Source: Bugula neritina (lineage: Eukaryota > Bryozoa > Gymnolaemata > Cheilostomatida > Bugulidae). Taken from it: 64,000 nucleotides of DNA. The stretch lies in NCBI GenBank assembly GCA_964035545.1, contig OZ037767.1:30494128-30558127 (forward strand), in the 5' to 3' direction. The position numbers and the translations under genes are program-made. Of the stretch, positions 37,315 through 50,450 are shown piece by piece (within the stretch, counting starts at the first letter, position 1; each line of letters begins with the position of its first letter). The notes under the pieces were generated by a model that had not been told where the DNA came from, ran no database searches, and worked only from the letters and a program-made list of their open reading frames with translations.

Positions 37315-37977
37315 ATTAGCAAAGGCAGCCTCCTTATCAGTTCCTTTATGCTCTATGGAACTATACTATGTATATGTTGAATAACCAAATGTTAAGATGT
37401 TGTTAAATTGTTAGATCTGTACTAGAGTTACCAGATATCAACAGCTTTTCACCACAGTACTGTATAACCTCAATTGTGAGCATGCTTTAGGACATGTTTT
37501 AGATTGGAAGTCTGGCAGAAAGTAAATAAATTATTAAAATGTAAAAATGACAATTAATAGAATTGTTCACCATGCATTTTATACAATCAAAATAAAAATA
37601 TTCCCTATCTGCGTTGAGAAGAAACCTAGTAAAGAGCATAAAAAACCAGGTGTTACAGTAAAGTGGAGGTAATCCAAAACTAGAGGGTGAAGGCCGGATT
37701 AATGAACCGTGCAAAGTGATGGGGCGGAACAAATGGCTTTGTACCATGTGAACTGATGAAAGAGACATAATTAAAAAGATATATAAAATAGACTCAAGTT
37801 TTAAAATTTTGTATTTGATGTTTTGGGGTACAGGAGAGAACCATTCGATGAAAGGTGAAATATAACTTTAGAGAGCTAGGTACTGTTACTGGCATCATAT
37901 ATGATGGGATACACTCACTTAACTTCTGATTCTTACATTTCAGTTTATGATTTGTACATTCATAAAGAAGGCTTTCT

Positions 37978-39535
37978 TCATGGTGGGTTTTCTCTCAATC
38001 GCTGCACCCATTTCACCTGAGCTTATTTTTGTGTAATATTCTGAAATGTTGAAATGTAACTAATCCTAAAGTAGAAGCAAGCGTTTCTGTTTCAAGCTAC
38101 CAGATAACTGGGCAAGGAGAATATGAAGTCTTGTGTACTATAAATGAATCATATAAACTTTACTTAGCAATCATGTGGAGGTTTTCACTCTACATACTCT
38201 TAACCTACAACTTATCTAACTAGTACCAGGCCAATCTATTGTGGGAGTAATACTCAACAGCAATTCAGACTCTATTGTGTAATTATACAGGGTTATATAA
38301 CATATTATTGCAAAGCTATTTACATCAATTGTATTAGTTGATAATTTTTTGATTGTTGGATCAAAGTTCCCAATGCTATGTATATAATTATATATAAATG
38401 GAAGGGGAATCGCTCGTAAAGTCAGGACCCAATGTTTGCATTATTGCACTCACTGTTAGTCTGGGTACCAGGTAGATCGGGTGAGAGTAATCGGTCTGGA
38501 AATGTTGAGAAAACTGAGGGTCCTGGTGTCCAATGAACAGAGGCTTGTGTGGGCGGAGCTTCTGCAATGGTGCAACCTTCTTTTTATATTCTGTGTAGTA
38601 GTAGAAATAGGTGAGTAGAATTAATTAAAATCAGTACTAATACACAGCAATAACAAATAATGAAACTGTCAAACAGCCTATGAAAGCTGAAAATAGCTAA
38701 GAACTTTGCTGTGAAAACTGGAAAATTAAGATATTTATTCCAAATTACCACAGCAAGTTAGTCCAATACAATTGCAAAATTATTTTCTTGAAAAAAGTTC
38801 ACACATTTCCAGAGTGTTTGTTTAGAAAGGCAATTAAACATTAAAAAACCTTGTGCTTGAAGTAGAGAATGTGCCTTTAGTTCACATAAACTGAGAGTTA
38901 GTTTAGTGAAGAAGGCATTCTAATGGGTGGTTGAGTACTCCACCCCACTCCAGGGCAAACAAAAGTTTTAACATACAGAAAAACTTCTTTTCTTACTCAT
39001 ACCATAACATCCCAATATGCAGAGAAAAACAGTTTATAAACATATGCTATAATATATAAATGTGTAAATTTACACGAAGTACAGTTTAAACTCATAGAAT
39101 TGGTTTCAGTAACCTGGTTTGTCACATGTATGTATATAAAGTGTTTACACTTATAATCTATGCTAAGCCAGTTTCAAAGAAAATTAATTATGCTTGCATC
39201 CGGCCTGGTTACTACCTGAGACCCAACCAGCCTGTGACAGCTTCAGTTAGCTGAGTCTAATGTGCTGTTTTATTGCTGGACTGTCAGTGATAAACTGATA
39301 TCGAACCATTAGTATGATTAATGAGAATATAAAGCTCTTCTCACCATTACCTAATTCAATAAATATTATTGCCTACCTGGAATGATGTGGCTTTAATCAA
39401 GAAAGAGTAACTCTTAAAGGGTGTTTCAGCTATAATTGATCTGTTTTCGCCAACTTCCAATAATTGCCATCCATGTTCTGAAATGAAGCAGTAGTCTTTA
39501 ACTATTTCACCATTTGTCAAAATTCTAGAAAATAA
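37978..39535 (-). CDS. Exons of an unidentified minus-strand gene (partial model)
   Basis: Three exon-like blocks: 39535-39374 or so (acceptor TTTTCTAG, donor CCAG|GTAGGC, reading GEIVKDYCFISEHGWQLLEV), 38590-38454 (acceptor CTACACAG, donor GTGAGT, reading LRPHKPLFIGHQDPQFS and HPIYLVPRLT) and 38016-37978 (VKWVQRLRENPP then TGA). The last two join in phase 0. The first and second do not match by one base, so an exon is missing or the blocks belong to two genes. No start was found; the first block's upstream exons would have to lie inside the tetraspanin locus on the other strand. Family not recognised. Confidence 0.42.
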
Positions 39536-39577
39536 ATTTAAACTTGCACCATCCAATGTGCTGAACTGATTCTAGCC

Positions 39578-42500
39578 ATGGCAAGTGGATTATGGGTGGT
39601 CAGCTCTGGACTAAAGCCATTTTTACGAGGACACAACTCCAATGTGCTGCCAGCTCTGCTGCTGACGTCTGGCGTGCTGACAGTTGGATTGTCAGCAGTG
39701 GGATATGTTGGTTCACTGCACATTGCATCACAGTACGCAGATGAGAAATTCTTTGCTATCAAACAGCTGATGTGGTTTGAGCTACTGGGCTTTCTTTTAG
39801 GTGAGTTACACACATCAGATTAACTTCATAACAATTTAAAAAAAAGATTTTTCAAAGACAAGGGAATGAAGGTGCAGCATTAATAACTAAACTATTATAC
39901 TTAATTGTGATTATTTGCTTTTGATGATTATATGTCACAAAAATATATTAAACTAGAAATTCTTTTAACCTTTTCTAAGGCTTGTCATTGAATAATTCAT
40001 CACAATAACAATAGAATCGCTATAATTTTCATTATAAATATAAATTGCAAAATAGTCATTTGCTAAAACCTATAAAGAAGTTATTACCAGATGCATTTGC
40101 TAAATGCACATTTGCAGTTACATCTGTTTGCTAAAAATTCAAAAGACTTTTACTACATCAATAAAACTTAGTTTGGTACAAAAAGTCATAGAATAATTAT
40201 ATAGTAATTTATCCCACTTCTTTTCGATAGCAATATTCAGCTGTGTTCTTGGCATCACCAGCTTTACTATAGTGCATGGAGACATTTTATGGGCGGCTGA
40301 GAGGGGTGTTAGAGCTGAACTCTCGCAGTACTCAACGTCTGCTGCGGCCAAACTCAGACTAGATAACTTACAGACAAAGTTCAGATGCTGCGGGGTGAAT
40401 GGATACAGGGACTGGTTCACCGTCCCTTGGCAAAAATACACCAGCAAGTAGGTCAATAATAATTAAATTAATACATTATTTTCAATTGAAATATAATTAT
40501 TATTTTTATATGTCTAAGAAATGCTTATTTTATTGCATAGTTTTAAATCTGACAAATCTAAATCACAGAGCCAGCATGTTTTCTAACTAAACTGTGCTAT
40601 ATTTAGAGGTCAAGATAACTTAGAAGACAGTGTACCTTGGAGTTGTTGTTCCCCTAAGTCTTCCAGACCTTGCATTCACTTTCTAGTAACTCAGAACGTT
40701 CAACACAAAGCTTATTCTTATCCAAGTGAGTGCTGCATCAAGTTGATAATTAATAGGAATAATTATTTTCAAAGTAATCAATAATAAAACACAAAATAAA
40801 ACACTAAATAAAAAACTTTATATCATGTAACTAACGCTAGTAGTATTAGTAGATAATAGAAAATGTACGAGGCAATGGGTTGACTAAAGTTTTTGAATTG
40901 CAGGAGACATAACTCTATACACACAGGGGTGTGTTGAGTCCATCACCAAATATCTTGGACATCATATGTTTTACATCTGTGGGGGACTAATGGTTTTCAT
41001 AGGGCTGACTCTGGTAAGCCTTTTCATTGCGTACATAAACTTATATTACCCTTTCTGCATGGTGCTGCAATTAGTCTATTTTAGGATCACTTGAAGCTTG
41101 TGCACCATCTTGTAATAGTTAGAGTCTGCACCAGACACACAGACCTATTACCCATCAACCACAAACCATGAGACTGTTACAGAACATGCTATATATTTCC
41201 CTCTTAGCTCGCCATATCCATGTGGAGCCGACTCCTAGAGACGTCTGTGACCAACTCCTACACTATCGGTGACCCTGAGTGCACCACGTGGGGATACTTC
41301 ATCGTCAACTTCGGACCCGATATAGAAGACTTGTATGCACCAATAGAACCAGAGTCAGGTATACAGACTTGATATATAGAAACCTGCTAGCTTAGGTCTT
41401 GCAAGATACCAAAATAGTGGCACTTCAGTTAGCTTTATCTAGGTAACTACTAATAGTTACTTTGAAGTAAAAGCTAAATTGTATAGCTTTCTAATTCCTG
41501 CCAATATGAATATACAACAATCAAATGTTTTTTGTGGTTAAAAGGAGTGAAGGTGGTGCAGAACTAATTGAATAAAAACAAACTAACCAAAAAGTGATAT
41601 ACCATAACCCATGCTACTCTATTATTAGTGTTTAACATGCAGTGACAATACAATAAACCTGACTAGCTCACATATTTACCTGTTGAGTTTAGTCATCAGT
41701 TGCAAAGGAAACGGCAGCAGCAACTAACTAATTCAACCAATCAAATGCTAGACCCTTCTATTTTTTCATTTCTATACAAACTTCACTATCTGTAAAAATG
41801 TGGATTCAAAAGCTGCGTTTAAAATAATGATAATTATTATAATACTGCATGCAGTCACTAAAAATAAGCATCTTTGCATGTAAAAGTGTATAAACAAATT
41901 AATGAGAGAGAGAGCATATACCTATATATACTAAGTGGTGCTGGCAAAGTTTAACTGAGCTGGTAGAAATTCTCATAAAAATATATAACTTTGCAGAGTA
42001 CAGCTCCTACGGTTCCTCAAGTTACTACTCGACAGACGAATACTCCGATGAGTCAGAGGAAACGGAGGAGCCGACTCCAAGTGGTAAGTCACATAGTATA
42101 TGCAAGTGGTAAGTAGTATATCTTCACAACATACAGGCTACGTACAATACAAGAAGCCAAAACTTGAGATAGCTATAAAAAGTTATAGAAGTATTTTTAA
42201 AGCTCGAATTTTCGAATGCACGACCATTGTCTCTAAGAAATAAAACAACTCTACTTTATTATATAGTTATGTTTAGACTAAGTATTAAAAGTCCTAAAAA
42301 AATATAAAAAGCTACATGTTAAGCAAAATTTTGCACCCTCACCCCTTCCCCCCTTTAATTTAAAGTCAACTAAGCACAGTTTTCAAAATAACCTGAATTT
42401 TACAATGACAGCCTGTTACACATTTAGAGTATAAACATGTTTGGCAGTGCAAAACTTTTGCATAATTTGACCTGCACTAGCTTTGGCTTGTTTAAAAAGC

Positions 42501-42987
42501 TGCAGAAACAACCAATAAAGACGGATTTATGTAATGCAAATGTTTTGTAGCAATGTCATCAGAGACAGAGAGAGTGCTGGATGTCACTGGGCCAGGAACC
42601 CCTGCAGGCAAAGAAGATGGCCTTCTCAGTGAAATACTCGAAGCCCAAGGGACATCTACAGCAGGGGCTACTGGCACCATGGAAGCGGCTACAGTGTCAG
42701 AAACACCGACATCATCAGAAACACTATCATCTTCTGCTCCAGATAATAACAATAACAGAGTTAAAGAGAGCAGAAGAAGAGTGAGTAATAAAAACAATAA
42801 CAAAAAGCCCAAGAAACAAACTATCCACTACTCGGTGATCACACCAAAGTCATTGGATTATAGCAAATTCAAGGGACCACAGCCACAGATGCATGAGACA
42901 CACCACATTCCGCTTCCACCACCTTTGCCAGCAGAAAATGATGTGGTGTCTGGAATGCCTCCTTTGCCTCCACCACCTTTCCAATAA
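39578..42987 (+). CDS. Peripherin-2/ROM1-like tetraspanin
   Basis: Exons 39578-39800, 40231-40447, 40607-40725, 40904-41013, 41208-41358, 41997-42083 and 42551-42987; phases match; 447 codons from the first ATG. Tetraspanin signature of the RDS/ROM1 branch: CCG at 127-129 followed by VNGYRDWF, then PWSCCSPKSSRPC (157-169) and QGC (194-196) before the last TM (MFYICGGLMVFIGLTLLAI). Vertebrate members shape photoreceptor disc rims; invertebrate roles are less clear. The first ATG sits inside what should be TM1, and the reading frame is open upstream to 39545, so an upstream exon with the N-terminus and start of TM1 is probably missing. The cytosolic tail is long: acidic Ser/Tyr/Glu-rich (274-302), then Ser/Thr/Lys-rich, ending in a Pro-rich SH3/WW-type run (PLPPPLPAEN, MPPLPPPPFQ). 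Poly(A) signal at 43129-43134. Confidence 0.85.
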
Positions 42988-44106
42988 AACTTTATGAATG
43001 AGCTTTGCTTCATCAAAAAGCTGTCATTTTTAAGCAACCAACAGCATAAAGCAAAAGCTTTGGCCTTCAATATCTGTTTTGTGTGGTTATGCACGTGCAT
43101 GATTACACAGTTTTTTTACTATTGCAAAAATAAATTGAAATTATGACAAATCCTAAATTGCTTTCATGCTGATGATTTGATAATTCTATTTGAGCAACAT
43201 ACAGAGATGAATTAAATCTTGGCCTTTGAACACAGCTACAATACAGTTCGGCCATTAATTTTGCTATTAGAATAATAGACTGGCATGAAAAAATGCTAGT
43301 TAATGATTTGCTTAAATAACTTGAAAAATTTGGCCATAAAGCTAAAACACCAGCAATGTATGCGAGTTAGCACTACATTGAGACGAATATTGTTAGATGC
43401 AGCACTGAGGCGGGAGTGACCATTTCCAGTATTTATAATTATGCACGTCATGCCTTTAACCCTTTGTTCTAGCACTGATACTCATATATACGCATTTAGC
43501 GTCCCATGTACATAGCTTTTTAAATAGCCGAAACATTGTTACAGTCCCATTTTTCACATTTGCAAAACTCTCTCGCACTTGTAATCAGTGTGCTCTGTTA
43601 TTATCATACTTCAACTTTGCTTTAACCCTTTGCTTACAATATGAATATTAATTGAAGAGGTTTTTTTCTTTATTCCAATTGCATTCACTAGGAGTAGGAC
43701 TATCAGTGACACTTACTATGCATAATAATTATGGTCAAAACGAGATTTATTAATTATTAAATTTAATATTTGGTACTTGGTAGCAACATTTCCTTTTTTA
43801 TGTTTATTGTTTTATAACAAGATAGTGATGTGAATGTGATATCTTCACTTTGTTTTTTAGTTTATCTGTACCACTTTCACTTTCAGTATTGAAAATCAAA
43901 TTGAATTATTTTTTGATATCGTCTACGTTCATTGAGACTCACTGTCAGTCTCACTGCTCACACTCACACTCACAGCCGGTGAATAGGCAGTCACGTTGGA
44001 ACTACTTGTGCTAGTCTACTACTACTAGTACTAGTACTAGACACTTATACTGTCATTAGTCATTAGTGGAAGATTTATTTTCAAAAGAAGACTTTTAGAT
44101 ATCAAT
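42988..44106. other. Tetraspanin 3' UTR and TMEM201 upstream region
   Basis: No gene is seen. A CTACTACTACTAGTACTAGT microsatellite lies at about 44015-44038, 70 bp before the TMEM201 start. Confidence 0.6.
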
Positions 44107-47100
44107 ATGAATATGAATACGACTACGCTGATGCTCGAATATCACTATCCTTATTCGTTGGTTTTGGCAGCGCCCTTTGTAATTGCAGCAGGAGTACTCT
44201 TGTTTATCTTTCTCCGGTGAGTTTAACTTGGAAATTTAAGCTATGAAGTATGGTAATAAAACTTTTTGCCTGAAACCCAGTCCCAAGACCAATAGCCTAT
44301 TTGTTATTTCGTATTGTACACATTAGTTATAGTTATAGTAATTGTAATAGTAATAGTAACACTGTCACTATGACTATAGCAACTGTTTTTATTTTTACCA
44401 ACAGACCTTATTTTAACAAAAGTGTCACATGTTGGTTCTGTCATGAAAAGTCGTCTGTGCCATATGGAAACAGGAATTGTTGGGACTGCATGCACTGCGA
44501 GCAGTATAATGGGTTCACCACAGAAGGTGGTTATAACAAGGAAATACCTGCCCAACACCAGGTACCATCTTGCTTGCTGCTTCCAATGTCAATAAACAGA
44601 ATAATTTTGTTAGTGCTTTTTAACCGTCATTTACCAAATCTATTTGTCAAGTAGCCATCTTAAGTTTTATTTAATAAGTACTGCTCGTCTGCTTGTGGTA
44701 TCACCTGTGCCTTCATATTCTTCTATGCTCTCAGTTAATATACTTCTCCAGGAGAACCTGAATTACTCTACTGGCTGCACTCAGCCCTCCACCTCCCCCT
44801 CTAAGTCCCGGCAGATCAGTAAACTCTGTGCACACTGTGACAGAAACCAGGTGCTGAAGGTGAAGCAACTTGCCAACTTCCAGCCAACTGATGAGGTACG
44901 CCTGCTGACTAGTTATATCCTTATATATTATATACTGTGGCCCTTCTACTGTAAGAGTCTGTGTGTCTTGAGATATGCCATGCTGGCAAGTGGTTTGTTG
45001 TGGCACAAAAGTAGTTATGGTTTAATGTGCTGCTTGAATTCACTAGTAGATCTGCTGAGTCTGTTTCCTGTGCCAGTACCTCTTACCACACTCTCTCTCC
45101 CTCCCCCTCTCTCTGTAGTTGCTTCAGTATTACTTTAGAGTTTAGAGGTTAATGCTGTGTCACCAGTCAAATTGTTGTTAAATGTTATTGCAATTAATCA
45201 TTTCCTTAGCCCAAGTTTATTCTACTGTTGAGTGAACCACTTGTAACGCTCAACCCGTTGATTTTCAGTCTCGTTTTGACGAAGAGGTTGAGATCTACAA
45301 GAAGAAGTTGGAGAGAGCATATCAGCTGTGTTTCCGGTGTGAGCACCGCGTTAAAGCTGAGCTGCAGAGACAGAACAATCTCCTCAGACCCAAGTTCATC
45401 AAATACAAACAGAATAGGAGACTCCAGAGTTTAGCCCTGGGTCACGGTGGCCGCAGTGGCATGCAGGTACGTGTACTCATATATTCACAGTGTTTCATAT
45501 TTCATGTATATCGTAAAATGACCTCAGGCTAAACTTATGCATGCAGCCTAACTTCTTGAGGTGAGAAGTTGAATGTCGTTGCCTTTTATTAGTCGTCTTT
45601 TATTCGTCATTTTCTAACCAATCATTAGACTTACACTCACATAGCTTAGTCCAATGTTAACTTATCTATTGGTTTGTTATAGTTTGTAGGGAGACTATTT
45701 TGAAGCTACAGGTTTTGAATTTGCATAAGTAAAATAATATATTAATAATTGTATATAATATTATTATATTTTCCGAAATGGTGCCATATGTATTGCAGAT
45801 AACATATACTGTTTTGTTGTGTCTATCTGCAGAATGGCGTTCTCCATCGACTAGCTAGATGTCTAGACGTTGTGTTATCTCTAGCTGTGTTCTGTGATCT
45901 GCTAGCCTGTGTCTACTCTCTTTCCGTCCCTTCCTTATTGAACATAAGAAAGATAACTACACTGCACACACTCTATATGTCTTACCGAGCTAAGGCTATT
46001 CTAGTCAGTCTGTTTGTCCACTCGTTATCTGTCGGCCTCTCCGTTAAGTTACATAGGTGAGTGGTTTACCTTTACCTCTACCACATGTCAGTTCTGGAGC
46101 TAGTTGGTTCTAATCATCAAATCTTATTTAACATATATTTCAAACTAAAGCAACAGTGTTCAATATTTCTTGATCTATTTATTTCTCTATTGATCATATA
46201 TTGATACAATGTCAATAGATAAGAAAATCTATTTGTGTGCATTAATTACAAATTTTCGTTTTAGAAAACTAAGTTTAGACTTGGTTCTATGTGCGTTGTG
46301 GTTGTCGTTATACGGACAGGAAGTGCTCAGGCTACACGTTCTTCTCCCTCGATTCCTTTCCAATTATTATGTAGTTTTGATTTGCTCACTCGCTCTGCTC
46401 GTCAGCTATTACCGTAGAAGTACACAGAATGTTGTGATGTCATCACCTACAGGCCGCAGGTTCGTTACGTCATCATTACTCTCTAACACAGTCACTGTGT
46501 GGATGTGTTTTAGTACATGTGACTGCACAGGTACAGTGTGGATGTGTTTTAGTACATGTGACTGCACAGGCACAGTGTGGATGTGTTTTAGTACATACAA
46601 CTGCACAGGCACAGTGCGGATGTGTTTTGCAGACGTGTGAGTCCCGACTGCAGCTACACGGAATGGAACTCGAGTACCAGCGATATTGGCGCTTCACTTC
46701 ACTCAGAGCCTAGTGACAACGTCTACACCAACCCCTACCCTAACAACAGTAACTATGACTATGAGCCAATGGATTGTGCTACATCAGAGTTATCTTCTCT
46801 CAGTCTGGGACAGCGTAAGTGTATCATCTCCTGTTATCTTGCAGCTACTCATAAAATATTATAGAATATCATTCTGTAGCTCTGCTTTTCTTCACTTCTG
46901 CATCAGCGATTCAATTCTCGGCCATTTTGTGTTGTAGGATCTCAGCATCAGTTATCTCCCCCGCCATATGAACGTTTACTCCGGGCGTCTCAGTTAGACA
47001 CGGGATCCGTCTACTCATCTAGGGGGAATGGTGGGGGCAGCGTGAGCTCCTTTCGCACTGCTAGATCACATACATTCATGCCAGAACCTCGGCTAAGAAA

Positions 47101-47740
47101 CTTCACCTACAGCCCTTCCCAGAATGCAATATACAGTCCTTCCCAGAATGCTATGTACAGCCCTTCCCAGAATGCTATATACAGCCCTTCCCAGAATTCG
47201 GCCTATGCTCCTTCTCAGCAGCAGCTCTCACACAGGGGTTCTGCGTTTGGCTCAGTTGCGGGTGGGGCGTCACCACCCCTGAGTGTTAGTAACTATAGGA
47301 GTCTAGCCCCTGACTCTCCGTCCAGTACAATATACAGTAACGGATCCTACATGTCCATGAGAGGTAAAAACAACCCACAACAATACTAATATTTGTTTTA
47401 GAACTGAGGGAGGGAGTTATGAATCCAGTGTCTTGAGAGAAAGTATTATACCCACTAGCTGAGTGGCGTGTATGCTTGTATACTACTTTAGTTCTTAAAT
47501 TCTGTCTAATTTGGGAATGTTCGAGTTCTATAGCCCACTTTATGTAGCGTAGTTTTAGGTTGTGACTCAATACTACGGATAATTGTGACTGAATTTTCTA
47601 TTTCCTTTCCAGTTCCTCCAGAGAAAACATCCCTACTTACTCAGACGTTGCTTGGAATCAGTCTTGGGGTCAATATTTCTATAGCTGCGTTCATACTCGG
47701 CCGTTATTCTACTAGTGGCGATTTTCTCTCATTTGCTTGA
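44107..47740 (+). CDS. TMEM201: TMEM201 / Samp1 (NET5) inner nuclear membrane protein
   Basis: Nine exons: 44107-44216, 44405-44561, 44752-44895, 45269-45466, 45833-46056, 46265-46459, 46633-46814, 46938-47363 and 47613-47740; phases match; 587 aa. TMEM201/Samp1 (yeast Ima1) sits in the inner nuclear membrane and links it to lamins, LINC complexes and spindle microtubules. The N-terminal TM is at 17-36. It is followed by the Ima1-type zinc-binding region: TCWFCHEKSSVPYGNRNCWD, CMHCEQYNGF and IPAQHQ, then LCAHC and LCFRC. These CxxC pairs are diagnostic. Middle hydrophobic segments lie in exons 5 and 6, then a long low-complexity Ser-rich loop with five YSPSQNA-type octapeptides (about 461-499), and a last TM near 560-580 (LLGISLGVNISIAAFILG). 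AATAAA at 47860-47865. Confidence 0.95.
46478..46632 (+). repeat. 42-bp tandem repeat copying the exon 7 acceptor of TMEM201
   Basis: Three full units of ACAGTGTGGATGTGTTTTAG plus TACATGTGACTGCACAGG and so on. The last partial unit ends GTGTTTTGCAG, the acceptor used for exon 7. Upstream copies end GTGTTTTAG. All three frames stay open in the array, which makes spurious ORFs. Confidence 0.9.
47101..47220 (+). repeat. In-frame 24-bp coding repeat (YSPSQNAI)
   Basis: TACAGCCCTTCCCAGAATGC plus 4 bases is repeated about four times, with a fifth diverged copy YAPSQ, inside TMEM201 exon 8. The nucleotide units are near-identical, so the expansion is recent. Confidence 0.9.
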
Positions 47741-47934
47741 ATGGATTTGTCTTCCCTTGGTGCATTCTACAGTCTTCCTTCTTGTCACTTTTTATGTAGT
47801 CATGATTATTTTTTAATGTAATTAATTATATATGAATTTTGACTGTAAATTTGGAATATAATAAACTAGTCATTTTTAAATTCAAACTGAATTAGAGAAT
47901 CAATAAAATAGTCAGACGCACAATTAATGTAGCT

Positions 47935-48178
47935 AATGTAAACTTCCTACCCTGGTGTCTCTTAGTACTGTATATACCCTATATAACCACATATAATCTG
48001 AACTGGCTACCCTGGTGTCTCTTAGTACTGTATATACCCTGTATGACCACATATAATATAAACTTCCTACCCTGGTGTCTCTTAGTACTGTATATACCCT
48101 GTATGACCACATATAATATAAACTTCCTACCCTGGTGTCTCTTAGTACTGTATATACCCTGTATGACCCTCTATAAGT
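47935..48178 (+). repeat. 60-bp tandem repeat, four copies
   Basis: The unit AACTTCCTACCCTGGTGTCT then CTTAGTACTGTATATACCCT and so on, four copies with few changes, starts about 75 bp downstream of the TMEM201 poly(A) signal. ORFs in it are repeat artefacts. Confidence 0.92.
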
Positions 48179-48571
48179 TTTTTTTAACTACTTCCAATAA
48201 AATTAAGAGATTTAAAATGTGCTGATATTTGTGAGTGCAAAATCTCAAAGGCTGTATAAATATTTTTTCAACACTTTCAAGAAAGTGAGTTGAACATATA
48301 GTATACCCATGCAATGCATGTTTCCTATATTTAAGAATTTACATTTGTTGATATATGCTGATGATATACCTAAAATATAAAATATGCATATATAATAAAT
48401 ATGTAAAGCTAGATAAGAGATGACCATTATTCAAAAACACTTTTGGACTGCAAAATGAAACTATAGGAAGAGTACAAAATTGAATAGTCATTTCATTTTT
48501 ATTATACAAGTAGAAACAGATTGATAGTCACTGGAAATGTTCTATAGTTGGGTGGACCCCTCATCTAGAGT

Positions 48572-50450
48572 CTAGTATTTATATGGCAGAGTTCTCAGTC
48601 TTATTCCTAGGGTATTAATTTGAGAGTTTCTCAAGCTTTTTCTCTCTTTTGCTAGTCGATTAAAATTCATGGCAAGTTTTTCTTGTTGATAGATCTGGTC
48701 CATCCTGTCTTGAAGCAACCTGAAAATACGAGGCTTCATTGTTAGCCTCCATTATGAGTAATAAAGTATTGTGAATTTAAGTCTAGTTAAAGTTTCAAGT
48801 TATAAAACTTGAGGAAATAACATATATGTGCTTGACTCTCTTGAAAATAGACAACCAAAGTGTTGTCACAACTTGCCCTGGCCTTCAATGAGGCACAGAA
48901 CTTTGAAAAGCTAAAACACATTGCTTGATCAACCAGCTAGCACAGCTTCTTGCTTAAAATATGAACGCAACATAATAAAGCAGAGGACATTGAAAATGCA
49001 ATTCTAATTTCTATAAAGCCATATTCCTCTTCAGTCAACCATCGAGAGGCATAGAAGGACCCTTCACCTTGTGGATGTTCAATAAAACAGTTCAATAAAA
49101 GACACTCAGCTGCTTATTTGTTATCTGCTGTCTGCTGTCTGCTGCCATTGCACTTTGAACTATAATTAGCTAAAAGCAGTAGTGCTGACAGAACTTCAAA
49201 AGAAAGGAAGGCAAGTAAACATTTAAATATTATTCAAATAAATTATAGTATTTCGGTCTTTTCTTGCTATAAATGTTGTAGATTATTTCATTTTAAAAAT
49301 ATATCCACTCTTTCTATCTATCTAATTGGTCACAATGTTTTTATAGCTAATGCCTCTCATAACTGTTGGAATACAGTTTAAGCAAACCTAGCCCTGGAAA
49401 CTAGAATTGTTACTAATTCAGCAATTGCTAAATTGCAGGCTAAATTTTGGCTGCTGTAGTTGTACCTTCTTGCTGAAATCAAGAAATAATTAGAATACCT
49501 GTGAATAGGGTGATCCAATATTCTCTGTTGATCCCATTTCCTAGACTCTACTGGCTCCAACGTCTGCTCTCTAAATAGGTCAGGTTCTGTTTGGGAGTTG
49601 TCAGCTACTGGGTCAGGTGATGCCAGGTTTTCTCTCTGAGAGTCATCATTATATTCTTGGATGTCTAATGCAAATCTCACTCTGGATGGTTTCTTGGACT
49701 TCTTTTGTATGTACTCAGAGAGGTCTTGGCGCCTACTTTGATGCTGTGACTGTTTCCTGTTTAACAATGAGTCATACAGTGACGAGCTCAGTTAAAAATT
49801 TTCAAAGTTCAAAATCGAAAGCTGCTCGAAAGTAAAAACTGAGTTGTTGGTTTCACTGCCTCTCTTTTATGCATTCAGGCAGCATTAACAATAATATTGT
49901 AAAATATTCTAATATTAAAATCTATTACTAATACACTAAGCTTATACAAATAATGGCTGCGCCTAGCTTAATGGATATAAAGATCATCACTAACATGAAC
50001 GATGTTTCATTTTATTGAAATAGAGAATAAAAAATCTGCAAAATCTAGTTAGGAAGTATAGAAGTGAATAGGGTTTTGCTGTGGATAAATTTTGACTGTA
50101 GTTAGTTAGTTGGCTTTTCTGTGGAACAGTGAAATGGCTTCAAAGTGTTAATATAATTAAACTTATCAAATTTAAAACAAGAAGCTTGGCCTAATAAAAA
50201 CATCATTACTCTACAGCAATCAATCATCACTATGTATACTCTCTTGTTCAGCTTACTTGCTAGTATCTTGATAGGGAATCTTAGGCAGCCTCTTTTTTGC
50301 ATCACTGTCGACTGCAACTGATTGTGTCTGTTTCACGGCTCGTCTGAAACTTCTCCTGGGAAACAGACTGTTGGCAGGGGTGGTGTGACTCACAAAGGTC
50401 ACTGGCTTCGGGCACAGAAACTTTGGCAGCTGAATTCTGCCATCAACCAT
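48572..50450 (-). CDS. Basic 199-aa protein with an RVxF-type PP1-docking motif (unidentified)
   Basis: Exons 50450-50257, 49756-49499 and 48719-48572; phases match; 199 aa; poly(A) signal (TTTATT on +) at 48498-48503. The N-terminal 65 residues are basic and Pro/Ser-rich (FPRRSFRRAVKQ). The middle has KKSKKPSRVRFALDIQEYND: RVRF preceded by Lys/Ser and followed by acids fits the [RK]-[VI]-x-[FW] motif used to dock protein phosphatase 1. The C-terminus (LLQDRMDQIYQQEKLAMNF, KERKSLRNSQ) is charged and probably helical. No TM, no signal peptide. I do not recognise a named family; the PP1 idea is inference from one short motif. Confidence 0.75.

Noticed and set aside
39356-39556. Minus ORF as a complete single-exon gene starting at 39556
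   Set aside because: The start would be a TTG, and a TTTTCTAG acceptor lies just inside, so it is better read as an internal exon.
46209-46640. Single-exon 143-aa ORF in TMEM201
   Set aside because: It fuses exon 6 with the intronic 42-bp repeat. The donor at 46459 and acceptor at 46632 restore the family reading frame.
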